In this document: positions 19,419 through 27,904 of the stretch, piece by piece | How the letters are laid out: each line of letters opens with the position of its first letter | How positions within the stretch are numbered: the first letter of the stretch is position 1 | Origin: Prauserella_A sp040635515 | GTDB lineage: Bacteria > Actinomycetota > Actinomycetes > Mycobacteriales > Pseudonocardiaceae | Reading direction: 5' to 3' | Assembly (NCBI GenBank): GCA_040635515.1 | Contig: JBEYHY010000006.1 | Location: forward strand, 434,001-498,000 | DNA: 64,000 bases | The notes under the pieces: model-generated | Databases searched by the model: none | The model's input: only the letters and a program-made list of their open reading frames with translations | Told to the model about the DNA's origin: nothing | Translations under genes and position numbers: made by a program

Positions 19419-19925
19419 TCACAGGTCGCGGCGCATGCACACCCTGGGCCAGCGGTCCAGCCCATGTGCCGCCTCGCGCTCGCGCAGTGCCCGCAGGCCT
19501 GGAGTCAGCTCGTCGTCGCCGAGTTCGCGGAATCCACATCGCCGGTAGTACGGCGCATTCCACGCGACCTCGGCGAATGTGGTCAACGTCAATGCGGGGA
19601 TCCCGTCGGCTCTCGCCTGTACGGCCACGTGGTCGAGCAACGCACGTCCCACCCCACGGCGGCCGTGATCGGGGTGCACCGAGATCTGTTCGATGTGGAC
19701 ACACCCGTCGACTGGTTCGGTGAGCACATATGCGATCGGCCGATCCTTGTCGTCGACGGATACCAGCGCGCTGTCGCGGCGCTGGTATCCGGCCAGTGTT
19801 TCCACCGGCAACGGTTCGTCCTCGGCGATCTCGGGCATCCCCACCCGCAGAAAGCTCAATCCCGCCGACCGCTCGATGTCCCGCAGGACATCCAGCTCGT
19901 CCACGCGAGCAGTCCGGATTCGCAT
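19419..19925 (-). CDS. GNAT-family N-acetyltransferase, 168 aa
   Basis: Acetyl-CoA dependent N-acetyltransferase fold. Motif A is clear: ISVHPDHGRRGVGRALL, holding the R-x-x-G-x-G/A pyrophosphate loop at about residues 92-98. It is followed by a helix and the A-x-x-F/Y-Y-x-x-x-G-F motif (APYYRRCGF). The acceptor cannot be told from sequence. The ATG at 19925 (MRIRTARVDEL) is the natural start; the frame continues upstream without function. It sits alone on the minus strand between two PPE-like paralogues, beside a SapA-like gene, and looks like an insertion into a duplicated T7SS segment. Confidence 0.85.
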   Translation of the reverse strand: MRIRTARVDELDVLRDIERSAGLSFLRVGMPEIAEDEPLPVETLAGYQRRDSALVSVDDKDRPIAYVLTEPVDGCVHIEQISVHPDHGRRGVGRALLDHVAVQARADGIPALTLTTFAEVAWNAPYYRRCGFRELGDDELTPGLRALREREAAHGLDRWPRVCMRRDL

Positions 19926-19950
19926 GACCTCATTGTCCGCGAACCGTGAT

Positions 19951-20379
19951 TCAGCCGCAGTGCTCCCACGGCGAGGACCAGCCGTGGTCGGTGTTGTCAC
20001 TCAGGTCGCGGGCCGTTCCTTCCCACATGACGCAACGCCCCGCGGCACCGGACACCTTCGCTGGGCCCGCGTAGTACTTGAAGCTGCCCGCGTCCCGGTC
20101 CGAACCGCCGTTCTGCACCTGAAGACCCGCGCTGACCTGAGACGCGGTGCCACGATACTTGGTCTTCCAGTTGACCACGCAGTTCGTATTTCCGTTGTAC
20201 AGCAGGTACAGCGTCGAGATTCCGCCGATCGACTCAGTGTTGATGACCCGGTAGCCCGAACCGCACACCTCCTCCGGCGACGAGGCAACCGCGTTGGCGG
20301 GCCCACCAAGCAGCGCCGATCCCGCGAACATGGCCGACGTCGCCATCGCCACCGTCGCCGTTTGCTTCAACTTGCCCAT
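19951..20379 (-). CDS. Secreted spore-associated protein A-like, 142 aa
   Basis: A signal peptide (MGKLKQTATVAMAT..., cleavage near NAVA or ANA) precedes a small Cys-containing beta domain. Landmarks shared with Streptomyces spore-associated protein A are VCGSGYRV, NCVVNWK, YYAGP, CVMWEG and the terminal SSPWEHCG; the four cysteines could form two disulphides. It is an extracellular or wall protein of unknown role. The ATG at 20379 follows GAGGGGA; a GTG just before it is possible. It is transcribed away from the second PPE-like copy, with which it shares a 420-base upstream region. Confidence 0.78.
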   Translation of the reverse strand: MGKLKQTATVAMATSAMFAGSALLGGPANAVASSPEEVCGSGYRVINTESIGGISTLYLLYNGNTNCVVNWKTKYRGTASQVSAGLQVQNGGSDRDAGSFKYYAGPAKVSGAAGRCVMWEGTARDLSDNTDHGWSSPWEHCG

Positions 20380-20798
20380 CACTCTGTTCCCCTCAGCACT
20401 ACTGTTCCTGACAACACAATTCCGTCGGCATAGAGCCAAGTACGGCCACCTAAGGCTTCCCAATAGCTCGATATTGCCCACCCGGCTTGCTCGGAATCCC
20501 ACGTAGCCCGAGCGAAAACAAGCTGGTCAGCAGATCTGGTACGGCGGAGGTACGGGGGAAAGCCGCTTTCAGTGAAACGCCGTGAGGATTAGCTAATGCA
20601 AAGGTAATTTGGCCAATTGGGCCAGGATTATGGTAATGATGGTCATCAGCGAACCGTCGAGCTCGAATGCGTTGCGGCAGCGGGGTTTCCCAATAACTCA
20701 CCAGTCCCGCACTTCGAAGGACGGCTCATGGTACTCGATCCACAGTACGTGTTTGGCTCACCAGACGGCGCCTTCCTGCTCAAGTCAGTCAAGAGATT
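20380..20798. other. Intergenic region between SapA-like and PPE-like paralogue
   Basis: About 420 bases, less GC-rich than the surroundings, with no gene I can support. A 61-codon frame ends in TTT-TGA three bases before the ATG at 20806. This imitates the stop-start junction ahead of the first copy (TTC-TGA, then ATG at 17223), so the region may hold the decayed remnant of an upstream partner gene. Confidence 0.4.
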
Positions 20799-22760
20799 TT
20801 GACCCATGGACTCGAACTGGCGCTTCTTCGGCTACGACGTCGACTCCGGCAGGAGATATCCGGAGGCGGTATCGCGCGATGGGTTCCCAACTATCCCGTC
20901 AGCTACAGCAGTTACTGGAATCAGGGAAAGCCGATCGACGAACAGTCGAGTTCGCCGTTCTTGTCCCCTGACGCGGAAACCCCCGCCCCCGATGATGCCC
21001 CCGAATCGCTCACCATCGAGGGAGTCTACGACCAGATCATGGGTGAGCAACCCGGTACCACATCGGACAGAGCAACTCAGTGGTACTACGTCGAATCCAT
21101 GCTCTTCTACCTGCAGAGCGAACTCTTCAGCCAGACCGACTCCCTCGAAGCCAACTGGGAGTCGCCCTCGGCCAAAGAAGCCTACCTGAGCAAAGTGGGC
21201 GAAACACTGGCGCATATCGAGGTTTGGCGAGAAGCCGCAAGTGCCAACCACCAGGGATTGGCGTTGCTCGCAGGGGCCATGCGTCGCGCGCAAACCCAGA
21301 TGCTGGAGCTGTGGGAACGCTACCGGCGTGAACTACAGGACAATACGGAACAGCTCGCGGGCAGCAGGCTGACGGACTTCCGGCACGAAGACAGGCTTCG
21401 CGCGTGGGATCCGGCCGTTGAGACGAAGATCGAAAACTCCAGCATGGTGCACGTCGTGCGCGAACGATACGATCAGGAAGCACGAGAGCTGATCAGCGAG
21501 ACGGCCGACTCCTACGCCACGGCGATCTCCAAGCTGGAAACCGCGCGGGCGCGGCGCATGACCCCGATGAACGCGATCCTGCATCCCGAGGCGGAGGGCA
21601 CGCCGCTGGATGTGCCGCCGTTGGACAGTGTTCCCCCTCCTCCTGCCGTACCGAGTGCGTTCAACAGTCCAGCACCGGCAACCCGCACGACGAGCCCGCC
21701 AGCGCCGACGTTCAACGGCACGGGTCCGCCCATGTTCGGCGATCCACGCCACTCGAAAACGGCACCTCATCCACCGGTATCCACATCGACCTCGCCCGGT
21801 ACCCCGCCGGCTTTCGCGCGCGGCTCGGTCGCGGTCCCGCCGCCGGCATACGGAATCAGGAGTCCACAAGGTCCTCCTGGTTCGGGCGGCACACCCGTCC
21901 CTAGCGCTTCCGGAGTTCCCACGCCTCCGACGTCCGGAGCGAAGTCGCCCGGCAACGCACCGGCGCCCCTGCCTGGCACCCGCGTGCCCGGGGCCCTCGC
22001 ACCACGAGGGAACGCCGGTATGCCAGGAACGATCATGCCGCCTCCCGGTGGCGGAGTCCCCCAGAAGCCGAACCTCAAGGGCAAGACGCTCGGCAGAAAG
22101 GAGCAGAATCCGGCTGGCCCGGGAATGGGCCTCCCCGGTTCGATTCCTCCTCCGCCCTCCGGTGCTCCACCATCCAGAAAGGACGACAGGAAACCCGATT
22201 CATCACCGAATAACTCCACCTCTCCGCAGGTCGACAACGCTTTCCGGCCTCCGCCGCAGGTCACTCCGCCCGTCATCGACACCAAGAAAAACGTCAAGAG
22301 GCGAGCACGAAACGAAACATCCACCGCCGCGCAGCTACGGCCAACGTCGATTCGCGATGCCACTCCTTCCGTGCTGTCGAATACGAGAATCGAACCCAAG
22401 GCCGCTGGCAACAAGCGTCGGAAGCGTTCTACCGGTGACGCCGCGCCGAGGCAATCCGAGTTCGCGGCGGATGTCGCATCGGGCACGGTGCCGGTCTTCG
22501 AGGGGCGGCTGGCCGAGCCACGGCAGCCGAGCCGTCAATCGCTCGGCGACGTCCCCTTCGCGTTGCGAGGGCCCGCCAACGCCGGAAACACGGCACGGGA
22601 TCGGGACAATGCTCCTGTGACTCAGGCCGACCGCGCACTTCGCTCAGCCGAAAGCGCGCCATCTGCCGATTCCTGGGACGTCGTCAATCCTGGCGGGCCT
22701 ATCGTCTCCAGCGATAAACCAGAGGGCTACCGTGCCGAACCCAAGGCACTCGGTACATAG
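20799..22760 (+). CDS. Second PPE-like paralogue, frameshifted N-terminus
   Basis: Paralogue of the protein at 17223-19346: it shares YSSYWNQGKP, the QIMGEQPGTTSDRATQW block, the helical PPE-like domain, the Pro-rich middle and the SWDVVNPGGPIVSS end. The expected N-terminus MDSNWRFFGYDV is encoded from ATG 20806, but in a different frame from the body. Comparison with the first copy implies about four bases lost near 20856, where the first copy reads INRLRQ. In the body frame only a TTG at 20799 is available, and it gives an unrelated leader. Either the start has moved, or this copy is damaged, or there is a sequencing error. The body looks well conserved, so loss would be recent. Confidence 0.65.
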   Translation: MTHGLELALLRLRRRLRQEISGGGIARWVPNYPVSYSSYWNQGKPIDEQSSSPFLSPDAETPAPDDAPESLTIEGVYDQIMGEQPGTTSDRATQWYYVESMLFYLQSELFSQTDSLEANWESPSAKEAYLSKVGETLAHIEVWREAASANHQGLALLAGAMRRAQTQMLELWERYRRELQDNTEQLAGSRLTDFRHEDRLRAWDPAVETKIENSSMVHVVRERYDQEARELISETADSYATAISKLETARARRMTPMNAILHPEAEGTPLDVPPLDSVPPPPAVPSAFNSPAPATRTTSPPAPTFNGTGPPMFGDPRHSKTAPHPPVSTSTSPGTPPAFARGSVAVPPPAYGIRSPQGPPGSGGTPVPSASGVPTPPTSGAKSPGNAPAPLPGTRVPGALAPRGNAGMPGTIMPPPGGGVPQKPNLKGKTLGRKEQNPAGPGMGLPGSIPPPPSGAPPSRKDDRKPDSSPNNSTSPQVDNAFRPPPQVTPPVIDTKKNVKRRARNETSTAAQLRPTSIRDATPSVLSNTRIEPKAAGNKRRKRSTGDAAPRQSEFAADVASGTVPVFEGRLAEPRQPSRQSLGDVPFALRGPANAGNTARDRDNAPVTQADRALRSAESAPSADSWDVVNPGGPIVSSDKPEGYRAEPKALGT

Positions 22761-22767
22761 TGGGAAA

Positions 22768-24612
22768 TCATGGCAGGAAGACCGCGGCTCTCTCGACGGT
22801 CGCGGTCTTCTTGCCCCTGATCTGATATCGCACCAGGTCGCCGTTGTCGGCGTCGTAGGTGAGCAGCGCTCCCCAGAACCGTTTCCATTGCGGCATCACC
22901 AGTTCGGCGGTGATCACTTCGCGACCACCTAGGGCGGCCGACCCGGTCCTGGTCACCTCGAAATCGGTCAGCTCTAACGCTCCTCTTCCCGAAGTGCCCA
23001 TGGAGACGATCGACAGTTTCTCGCCGGGGCCGACGACGAACGTGGCGGGGTCGAACATCAGCGACTGCATCCATATCCGGCCCCGCAACGGATAGGTCCG
23101 CGATACCGGTGTGCCCTGGAATGTTCCTTCCAGCCTCACATGCCGTTCGGTCCGCTCCGCGCGTAGCTCGGTGTCCTCGGCAGGGATCTCACAGGTCCAC
23201 TGTAGAGTAATGAGATCCGGGCCCGACGTCACCGATTCGCGTCGCAGCAGGGTTTCGGTGTCCTGATCGACATAGCTGAGCACCCGCACGCCGTCGTCGG
23301 CGAACCTGCTCGTGTCATAGCGAAGAAAAGCCTCGCTCGACGCGGTCGCCTTCGTCCGATCGACAAAGGACAGTGAAGGCTCGCCGGGTACGTAGGCCCG
23401 CAGCGCGGGGTTTTCCGGTGCCTGCGCGTGGTAGACGATCCTGCCGTCCTGGAACACCCTGTCGATGTCGCCGACGTTCTCGATCTCGTCAAGCGGATCG
23501 GAGTTGAGCAACACGAGATCGGCGGCAGCGCCCTCGGCGATCACCCCTCGGCCCTCAAAACCGAGAAAGCCCGCGGCGTCCGCGGTCGCCGCCTTGAGCG
23601 CATCGGCGGGCGAAAGGCCCGCCGCGACCATGTGCCGGAGTTCGTCATGCAGCGAATTCGCGGGCATCGCACCGACCATGCTGTCGGTGCCCGCGACGAT
23701 CGGCACGCCCGCTTCCGCCGCACGGGCGAGATTCCTGCTCGCGCGAGCAAGGTAAGGCTTGCCGTCCTCGTCTCTGACGAACGCGGCGATGGTCAGCGTG
23801 GGCACCAGCTTGGTTCCCGCCGCCTTCCAGCGCTCCAGGGTGTCGTCTCGGGCAAGGTCGTGTTCGATGACACCGTGCTCAAGACTGTCCACACCGGCAT
23901 CGAGTAGTTCGTTCACATCGTCCTCGTAGTGGGTGTGACCGCTTGCGGGAAGGCCGAGCCGGTGGGCCTCGTTGATGATCGCTTTGACCACGTCGAGTGG
24001 CAGCTTGCCGAGCACAACGTCACTCTCGGCGTATCGCCCGCCCTGGTAGACGAACTTGATCACGTCGACGCCCGCACCATGGAGGCGCCGAACGGCGGCG
24101 CGTGCGTCGGAAGCATTGTCGAGGTGCACGACCATGTTGCGGCGCAGCCACGGGTTCGATCCGCACACCGTGCTCGAAGGATGTCCGCCGTGCGCGGTGA
24201 GTACCGGACCCGCCGCGAGCATGCGCGGTCCGGCGATCCTGCCCGCGTTGACTTTTCGCTTCAACTTTGTGATCTGGCCGAGCGGGTCGCCCATACACCG
24301 GATACCGGTGATCCCGTTCTCCAGCAGTTTGCGCAACGCCGAGCGCAGCATGAAGCGCGTCCACAGCGCGGCGTGCGGCCTGCTGCGAGCCGTCAGGTAG
24401 TCGAGGTGCACGTGGGCGTCGATCAGGCCGGGGATGAGGGTCTTGCCGGCGCCGTCGATGACGCGCGCTCCTGGCAGATCGACCGGCTCCAGCGACACGC
24501 GCTGGATCCGTCCACGTGAGACGACCACATCGACGTCGTCCAGAATGGGTTCTCGACCGGTGAAAACCCGAACCCTGCTGATGATCACATTCTCGGCATC
24601 GATGTCAGTCAT
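22768..24612 (-). CDS. Amidohydrolase (imidazolonepropionase-like) with extra C-terminal domain
   Basis: A metal-dependent hydrolase of the amidohydrolase superfamily. Ligands are visible in order: DAHVHL (HxH, about residues 64-66), a lysine suitable for carbamylation (VDVIKFVY), SGHTHY, LEHG, and the catalytic Asp in VAGTDS. The substrate is unknown; prolidase and imidazolonepropionase relatives act on cyclic or dipeptide amides. At 614 residues it exceeds the usual 400-430: a second domain of about 185 residues follows the barrel (from about 430) and has no motif I recognise. The ATG at 24612 overlaps the end of the upstream TetR gene by eight bases, so the regulator and enzyme are one operon. 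Confidence 0.82.
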   Translation of the reverse strand: MTDIDAENVIISRVRVFTGREPILDDVDVVVSRGRIQRVSLEPVDLPGARVIDGAGKTLIPGLIDAHVHLDYLTARSRPHAALWTRFMLRSALRKLLENGITGIRCMGDPLGQITKLKRKVNAGRIAGPRMLAAGPVLTAHGGHPSSTVCGSNPWLRRNMVVHLDNASDARAAVRRLHGAGVDVIKFVYQGGRYAESDVVLGKLPLDVVKAIINEAHRLGLPASGHTHYEDDVNELLDAGVDSLEHGVIEHDLARDDTLERWKAAGTKLVPTLTIAAFVRDEDGKPYLARASRNLARAAEAGVPIVAGTDSMVGAMPANSLHDELRHMVAAGLSPADALKAATADAAGFLGFEGRGVIAEGAAADLVLLNSDPLDEIENVGDIDRVFQDGRIVYHAQAPENPALRAYVPGEPSLSFVDRTKATASSEAFLRYDTSRFADDGVRVLSYVDQDTETLLRRESVTSGPDLITLQWTCEIPAEDTELRAERTERHVRLEGTFQGTPVSRTYPLRGRIWMQSLMFDPATFVVGPGEKLSIVSMGTSGRGALELTDFEVTRTGSAALGGREVITAELVMPQWKRFWGALLTYDADNGDLVRYQIRGKKTATVERAAVFLP

Positions 24613-25246
24613 GACTTTCCCCAGTTCCGGAACGTACTGCCGCCACCAGCAGGCCGGCCACGCTTTCAGCGAACGCGGCCGGGTTGGTATCCACATGGGA
24701 CTCCAGATAGTTCACCGCACCATCCACGGAGGACTGCTGAATGACCGCCATCGGCCGCACGTCGAAATCGCGGAACTCACCCGATTTCTGCCCCTGCCGG
24801 TACACCTTCTCGAATCCGGTGTAGATGTCGTCCTTCTCGTCGAACGTGATGACGTGTCGTCCTTCGCCGTCGCGCAGGTTGCCGATGATCTCGGCGATAG
24901 CGCGTCGGGCTTGCCCGTGTTCGAGGCTGATCCGGATGGAGCGGGTGACGAGGTCACGCAGGATCGCCGTCGCCGAACCGTTCCAATCGATCCCTTCGAG
25001 TACGGCGCCCGCCATTCTCCCGTAGTGCGTGTGGACGACCTGGCGCATCAACTCGGCTCTGTTGCCGAAGTGATAGAGAACGGACCCCTTCGAGATGCCG
25101 ATCGACTCCGCGATCTTGATCAGCGAAGCTCCATTGAGGCCATGAGCGGCGATCACCTCGGTGGCGGCGTCGACAATTTGGGCGCGCCGCATCCGTTCGG
25201 TGAAGGTTCGCCCTTCTTGACCGTCTGGTAAAAGTCCTGACCGCAC
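24605..25246 (-). CDS. TetR-family regulator
   Basis: An N-terminal helix-turn-helix (IVDAATEVIAAHGLNGAS... IAESIGISKGSVLYHFGNR) followed by an all-helical ligand domain. It lies directly upstream of, and overlaps, the amidohydrolase gene, which it probably controls along with itself. The start is uncertain: GTG 25246 is the most upstream start that does not run into the neighbouring gene, and an internal ATG would remove about 18 residues without harming the DNA-binding domain. Confidence 0.85.
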   Translation of the reverse strand: MRSGLLPDGQEGRTFTERMRRAQIVDAATEVIAAHGLNGASLIKIAESIGISKGSVLYHFGNRAELMRQVVHTHYGRMAGAVLEGIDWNGSATAILRDLVTRSIRISLEHGQARRAIAEIIGNLRDGEGRHVITFDEKDDIYTGFEKVYRQGQKSGEFRDFDVRPMAVIQQSSVDGAVNYLESHVDTNPAAFAESVAGLLVAAVRSGTGESHD

Positions 25247-25265
25247 AGTCAGAGAGTAGCAGAAC

Positions 25266-25871
25266 TCAGCCGTACGCCCTGACAATGTGTCCGGTGCCCT
25301 CACCCTCCACACAGCTGAGGTAGTGCTCGACAAGGTCGTCCATCGGGACGGGACGCATGCCGGGGAAATGCTCGGCGAAGGCTTCGACCGAGTCCCCGAT
25401 CATCGTCGGGCTGACCACGTTGATCCGCATGCCCCTCGGCAACTCGACGGCGGCCGACAGTACGAAACCGTGCAGTGCGGCGTTGATGACACCGCCGCCG
25501 GTCACCCCAGGCCACGCCTCGTCGGCGAAGATCCCCGACGTCAATGTGAACGACGCGCCGTCGGCGCAATGCCGCTGACCGGTAAGAACCAGATCGACCT
25601 GACCGAAGAACTTGGCCCGCATGTTGTCCAGCAGATCCGCCGACGTGAGTGAACGGAATTCGTCGAGCGCACCGTGCGCCGCGATGCTCACAACGCCGTC
25701 AACAGCACCGACCTGGCGGTACATGTCCTCGACCGTTTCCGGTGAAGCAAGATCCACGTGTACCTCGCCCGATTCGCGTCCGGCGACGACCACCTCGTGA
25801 CCACGAGATCGCAGCGCGGGTACCAGCTTTCTGCCTATGGTGCCCGCGCCGCCGACCGCGAGAATCCTCAT
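25266..25871 (-). CDS. Short-chain dehydrogenase-like protein, 201 aa
   Basis: A Rossmann-fold protein with a nucleotide loop near the N-terminus (GGAGTIGRKL). It is compact (201 residues) compared with classical SDRs of about 250. The active-site region reads LTSGIFADEAW...TGGGVINAALHGF: a Ser is present, but the usual Tyr-x3-Lys is not obvious, as in a subgroup of atypical short SDRs, so catalysis by the classical mechanism is doubtful. It is coupled to the upstream XRE regulator by an ATGA overlap. Confidence 0.8.
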   Translation of the reverse strand: MRILAVGGAGTIGRKLVPALRSRGHEVVVAGRESGEVHVDLASPETVEDMYRQVGAVDGVVSIAAHGALDEFRSLTSADLLDNMRAKFFGQVDLVLTGQRHCADGASFTLTSGIFADEAWPGVTGGGVINAALHGFVLSAAVELPRGMRINVVSPTMIGDSVEAFAEHFPGMRPVPMDDLVEHYLSCVEGEGTGHIVRAYG

Positions 25872-26746
25872 CGGACGTGTCCTTTCTCCCGTGAGTGGCT
25901 GGTTTCCGGACCGCGCGCCAGCAGAGCGAGTCCATCGGCGTCCGCACTGCCGTGACGCGCGTAGAACAGTCCGAGCTGCTGGTCGTCGTCGGGCAGGGTG
26001 AGGGTCTCGTTCGCCAGGGTCAGCTTCCCGACGAGTGGATGGTCGAGTTCCCGCACGTAGTACGAACAGGTGCGGACAGGCCGCCGTGCCCACATGCGCG
26101 CGAATTCCGGGCTGTCGGCGGCAAGCCCGCCGATCCGCTGTCGCAGCTCGGAATCGGCCGGATACCGTGCGACGGCCTGATGCAGAGCGGCGACCGTGAC
26201 CTGCGCCTTGGCTTGCCAATCTCGGTACAACGCCTTGTGATGCTCATCAAGGAACAGCATTCGCGCGATGTTCGGGCGAACAGGCCCATCCGGCGCTTCG
26301 ATGTCGACGTGTCCGGCCAGCAGCGCGTGGCCGAGGCGGTTCCACGCGAGGACGTCCGCCCGATGATCGATGACGATCGCGGGAACACCGGAAATCGTGT
26401 CGATCAACTCGCGCACCGAAGGCCTCAGCCTGCTCCTGCGAGAACGAGGTCGCGTCGGTTTGCGAGGAACAGCCAGCGTACGAAGATGCTGGTGTTCGGC
26501 GGGGTCGAGCCGCAACGCGGCGGCCAGCGCGTCGATGACGGCCTCGGAGGCGCCCGCACTGACCCCCTGTTCGAGCCGCGTGTAGTACCCGACGCTGACG
26601 CCGGCGAGTTCCGCCAGCTCTTCCCTGCGCAGTCCCGGAACCCTGCGACGGGTCAGGCCCGGTTCGATGCCCGCTGCCTCGGGCGTCAGGCTTTCCCTCC
26701 TGCTGCGCAGGAATCCGCCGAGATCGGAGGGCGGTGTAGTGGTCAC
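25868..26746 (-). CDS. XRE-family regulator with MmyB-like ligand domain
   Basis: A helix-turn-helix at residues about 35-75 (REELAELAGVSVGYYTRLEQG), then an MmyB-type ligand-binding domain (VRELIDTISGVPAIVIDHRADVLAWN) of the kind found in many actinobacterial repressors that sit beside a short dehydrogenase. Length 292 is normal. Its stop overlaps the start of the SDR gene (ATGA), so the pair is a self-contained regulator-enzyme unit. It probably represses its own operon; the ligand is unknown. Confidence 0.9.
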   Translation of the reverse strand: MTTTPPSDLGGFLRSRRESLTPEAAGIEPGLTRRRVPGLRREELAELAGVSVGYYTRLEQGVSAGASEAVIDALAAALRLDPAEHQHLRTLAVPRKPTRPRSRRSRLRPSVRELIDTISGVPAIVIDHRADVLAWNRLGHALLAGHVDIEAPDGPVRPNIARMLFLDEHHKALYRDWQAKAQVTVAALHQAVARYPADSELRQRIGGLAADSPEFARMWARRPVRTCSYYVRELDHPLVGKLTLANETLTLPDDDQQLGLFYARHGSADADGLALLARGPETSHSREKGHVR

Positions 26747-26812
26747 CGGCTCATAGTGCCGCGATTCGCCGGAGTAAGCCTGCCCCTGCCAGGGTCAGTC
26801 TCGCGGCCGACG

Positions 26813-27904
26813 TCAGTGCCGGACGGGGTTGCCGAGCCGCTCGCGTTCGAAGGGAACCGCGCTCAGCCAGAACACGGTGCGCTCGGTGTGTGTGAGGCTG
26901 GCCATCATGTCGTCTCGCAGCGCCTGAAGCTGACGCGTGATGTTCTGCGACAGCCGCAAAGCCGACGCCGCGACCATGGCCTCGTTGGCCGTGAGCCGCT
27001 GGGCCAGCACGATGTCCGCGTGCGGCAGCGCCTGCATGCCCTCTGGACCGAGCCTGCGGATGACGGTCATCTGCGTCTGCCACGGCGTTGGCTCCTCGGC
27101 CGCCGCCGGGTGTGGTGCGTCGTGCAGGCGCAGCACCGGCGCACCGGGAGAGGCCACCACATCGGACGCCTCACCGTGGTCGAGCACGATGACCCTGTCA
27201 CTGCGACCGGTGACCGACCTGCCGAGCGCGGCCCAGCCTTCGGGCTGATGTGTCGACACGACGACCCTGACGCCGAACCGCAACGCGCGCAACGCCATCA
27301 GCCGTGCGGCCCACAAGCCGCCGATGAGGTACGCGCGCACGGGGCGCGGGCGGAAGAGCGTAAGAGTCACGGGGAAGCCCGACTGGTTTCGGCCGAGCTG
27401 AAAACCGAACGTGCCGCCCACCATCTGCAGCTGCTCAAGCGCCTCTTCCGGTGCGTGGTGCTGACCGATACGCAACCGGGGCATGGCCCTGTGCTTGCGA
27501 AGCCGCCAGTCCCTGTGCTGCCGGGACGAACCCTGCGGGTCCTCGACCGGCGCGGGACCTCCGGGAGCCGGAGGCATGCCCGCGGGCGCGCTGACCGCGA
27601 GCGGCTGCGGCCTCGCGACCTCCGCCGTTGTCGCCATGGCCAGCTCGTTGCCCACGTGCTGGTGCTGTGCCCCGCCCTGCTGCTGCGACCTCGGCGGCGC
27701 CGCCGCGCCGATAACGTTCGAGCCCTGTTGCTGGCCAGGTGCCTGCACGCCGTGCGGGGGCGTGTGCGGAGGAGCCGCCGGCCTGGCCTGCTGGTGCTGC
27801 GGCGGCGCCTGTTGTTGCTGCTGATATTGCTGAGGAGGCGGCTGCTGCGGATGTTGCTGCGGCATCGGCCGAGGCGGCGGTTGCTGCTGCTGACCGGAAT
27901 TCAC
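26813..27904 (-). CDS. T7SS-associated protein with Gln/Pro-rich N-terminus
   Basis: Coupled to eccE by a GTGA overlap. Residues 1-125 are low complexity (runs of Q, P and H, with QQQQ and PPPQQ). The rest is an ordered domain of about 230 residues: a basic segment, a beta-rich part (GTFGFQLGRN, DRVIVLDHGE) and two C-terminal helices (AALRLSQNITRQL... ERTVFW). No catalytic motif is visible. Proteins of this layout follow eccE in several actinobacterial T7SS loci, which suggests a cytoplasmic accessory factor. I do not recognise a named family. Confidence 0.65.
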   Translation of the reverse strand: MNSGQQQQPPPRPMPQQHPQQPPPQQYQQQQQAPPQHQQARPAAPPHTPPHGVQAPGQQQGSNVIGAAAPPRSQQQGGAQHQHVGNELAMATTAEVARPQPLAVSAPAGMPPAPGGPAPVEDPQGSSRQHRDWRLRKHRAMPRLRIGQHHAPEEALEQLQMVGGTFGFQLGRNQSGFPVTLTLFRPRPVRAYLIGGLWAARLMALRALRFGVRVVVSTHQPEGWAALGRSVTGRSDRVIVLDHGEASDVVASPGAPVLRLHDAPHPAAAEEPTPWQTQMTVIRRLGPEGMQALPHADIVLAQRLTANEAMVAASALRLSQNITRQLQALRDDMMASLTHTERTVFWLSAVPFERERLGNPVRH

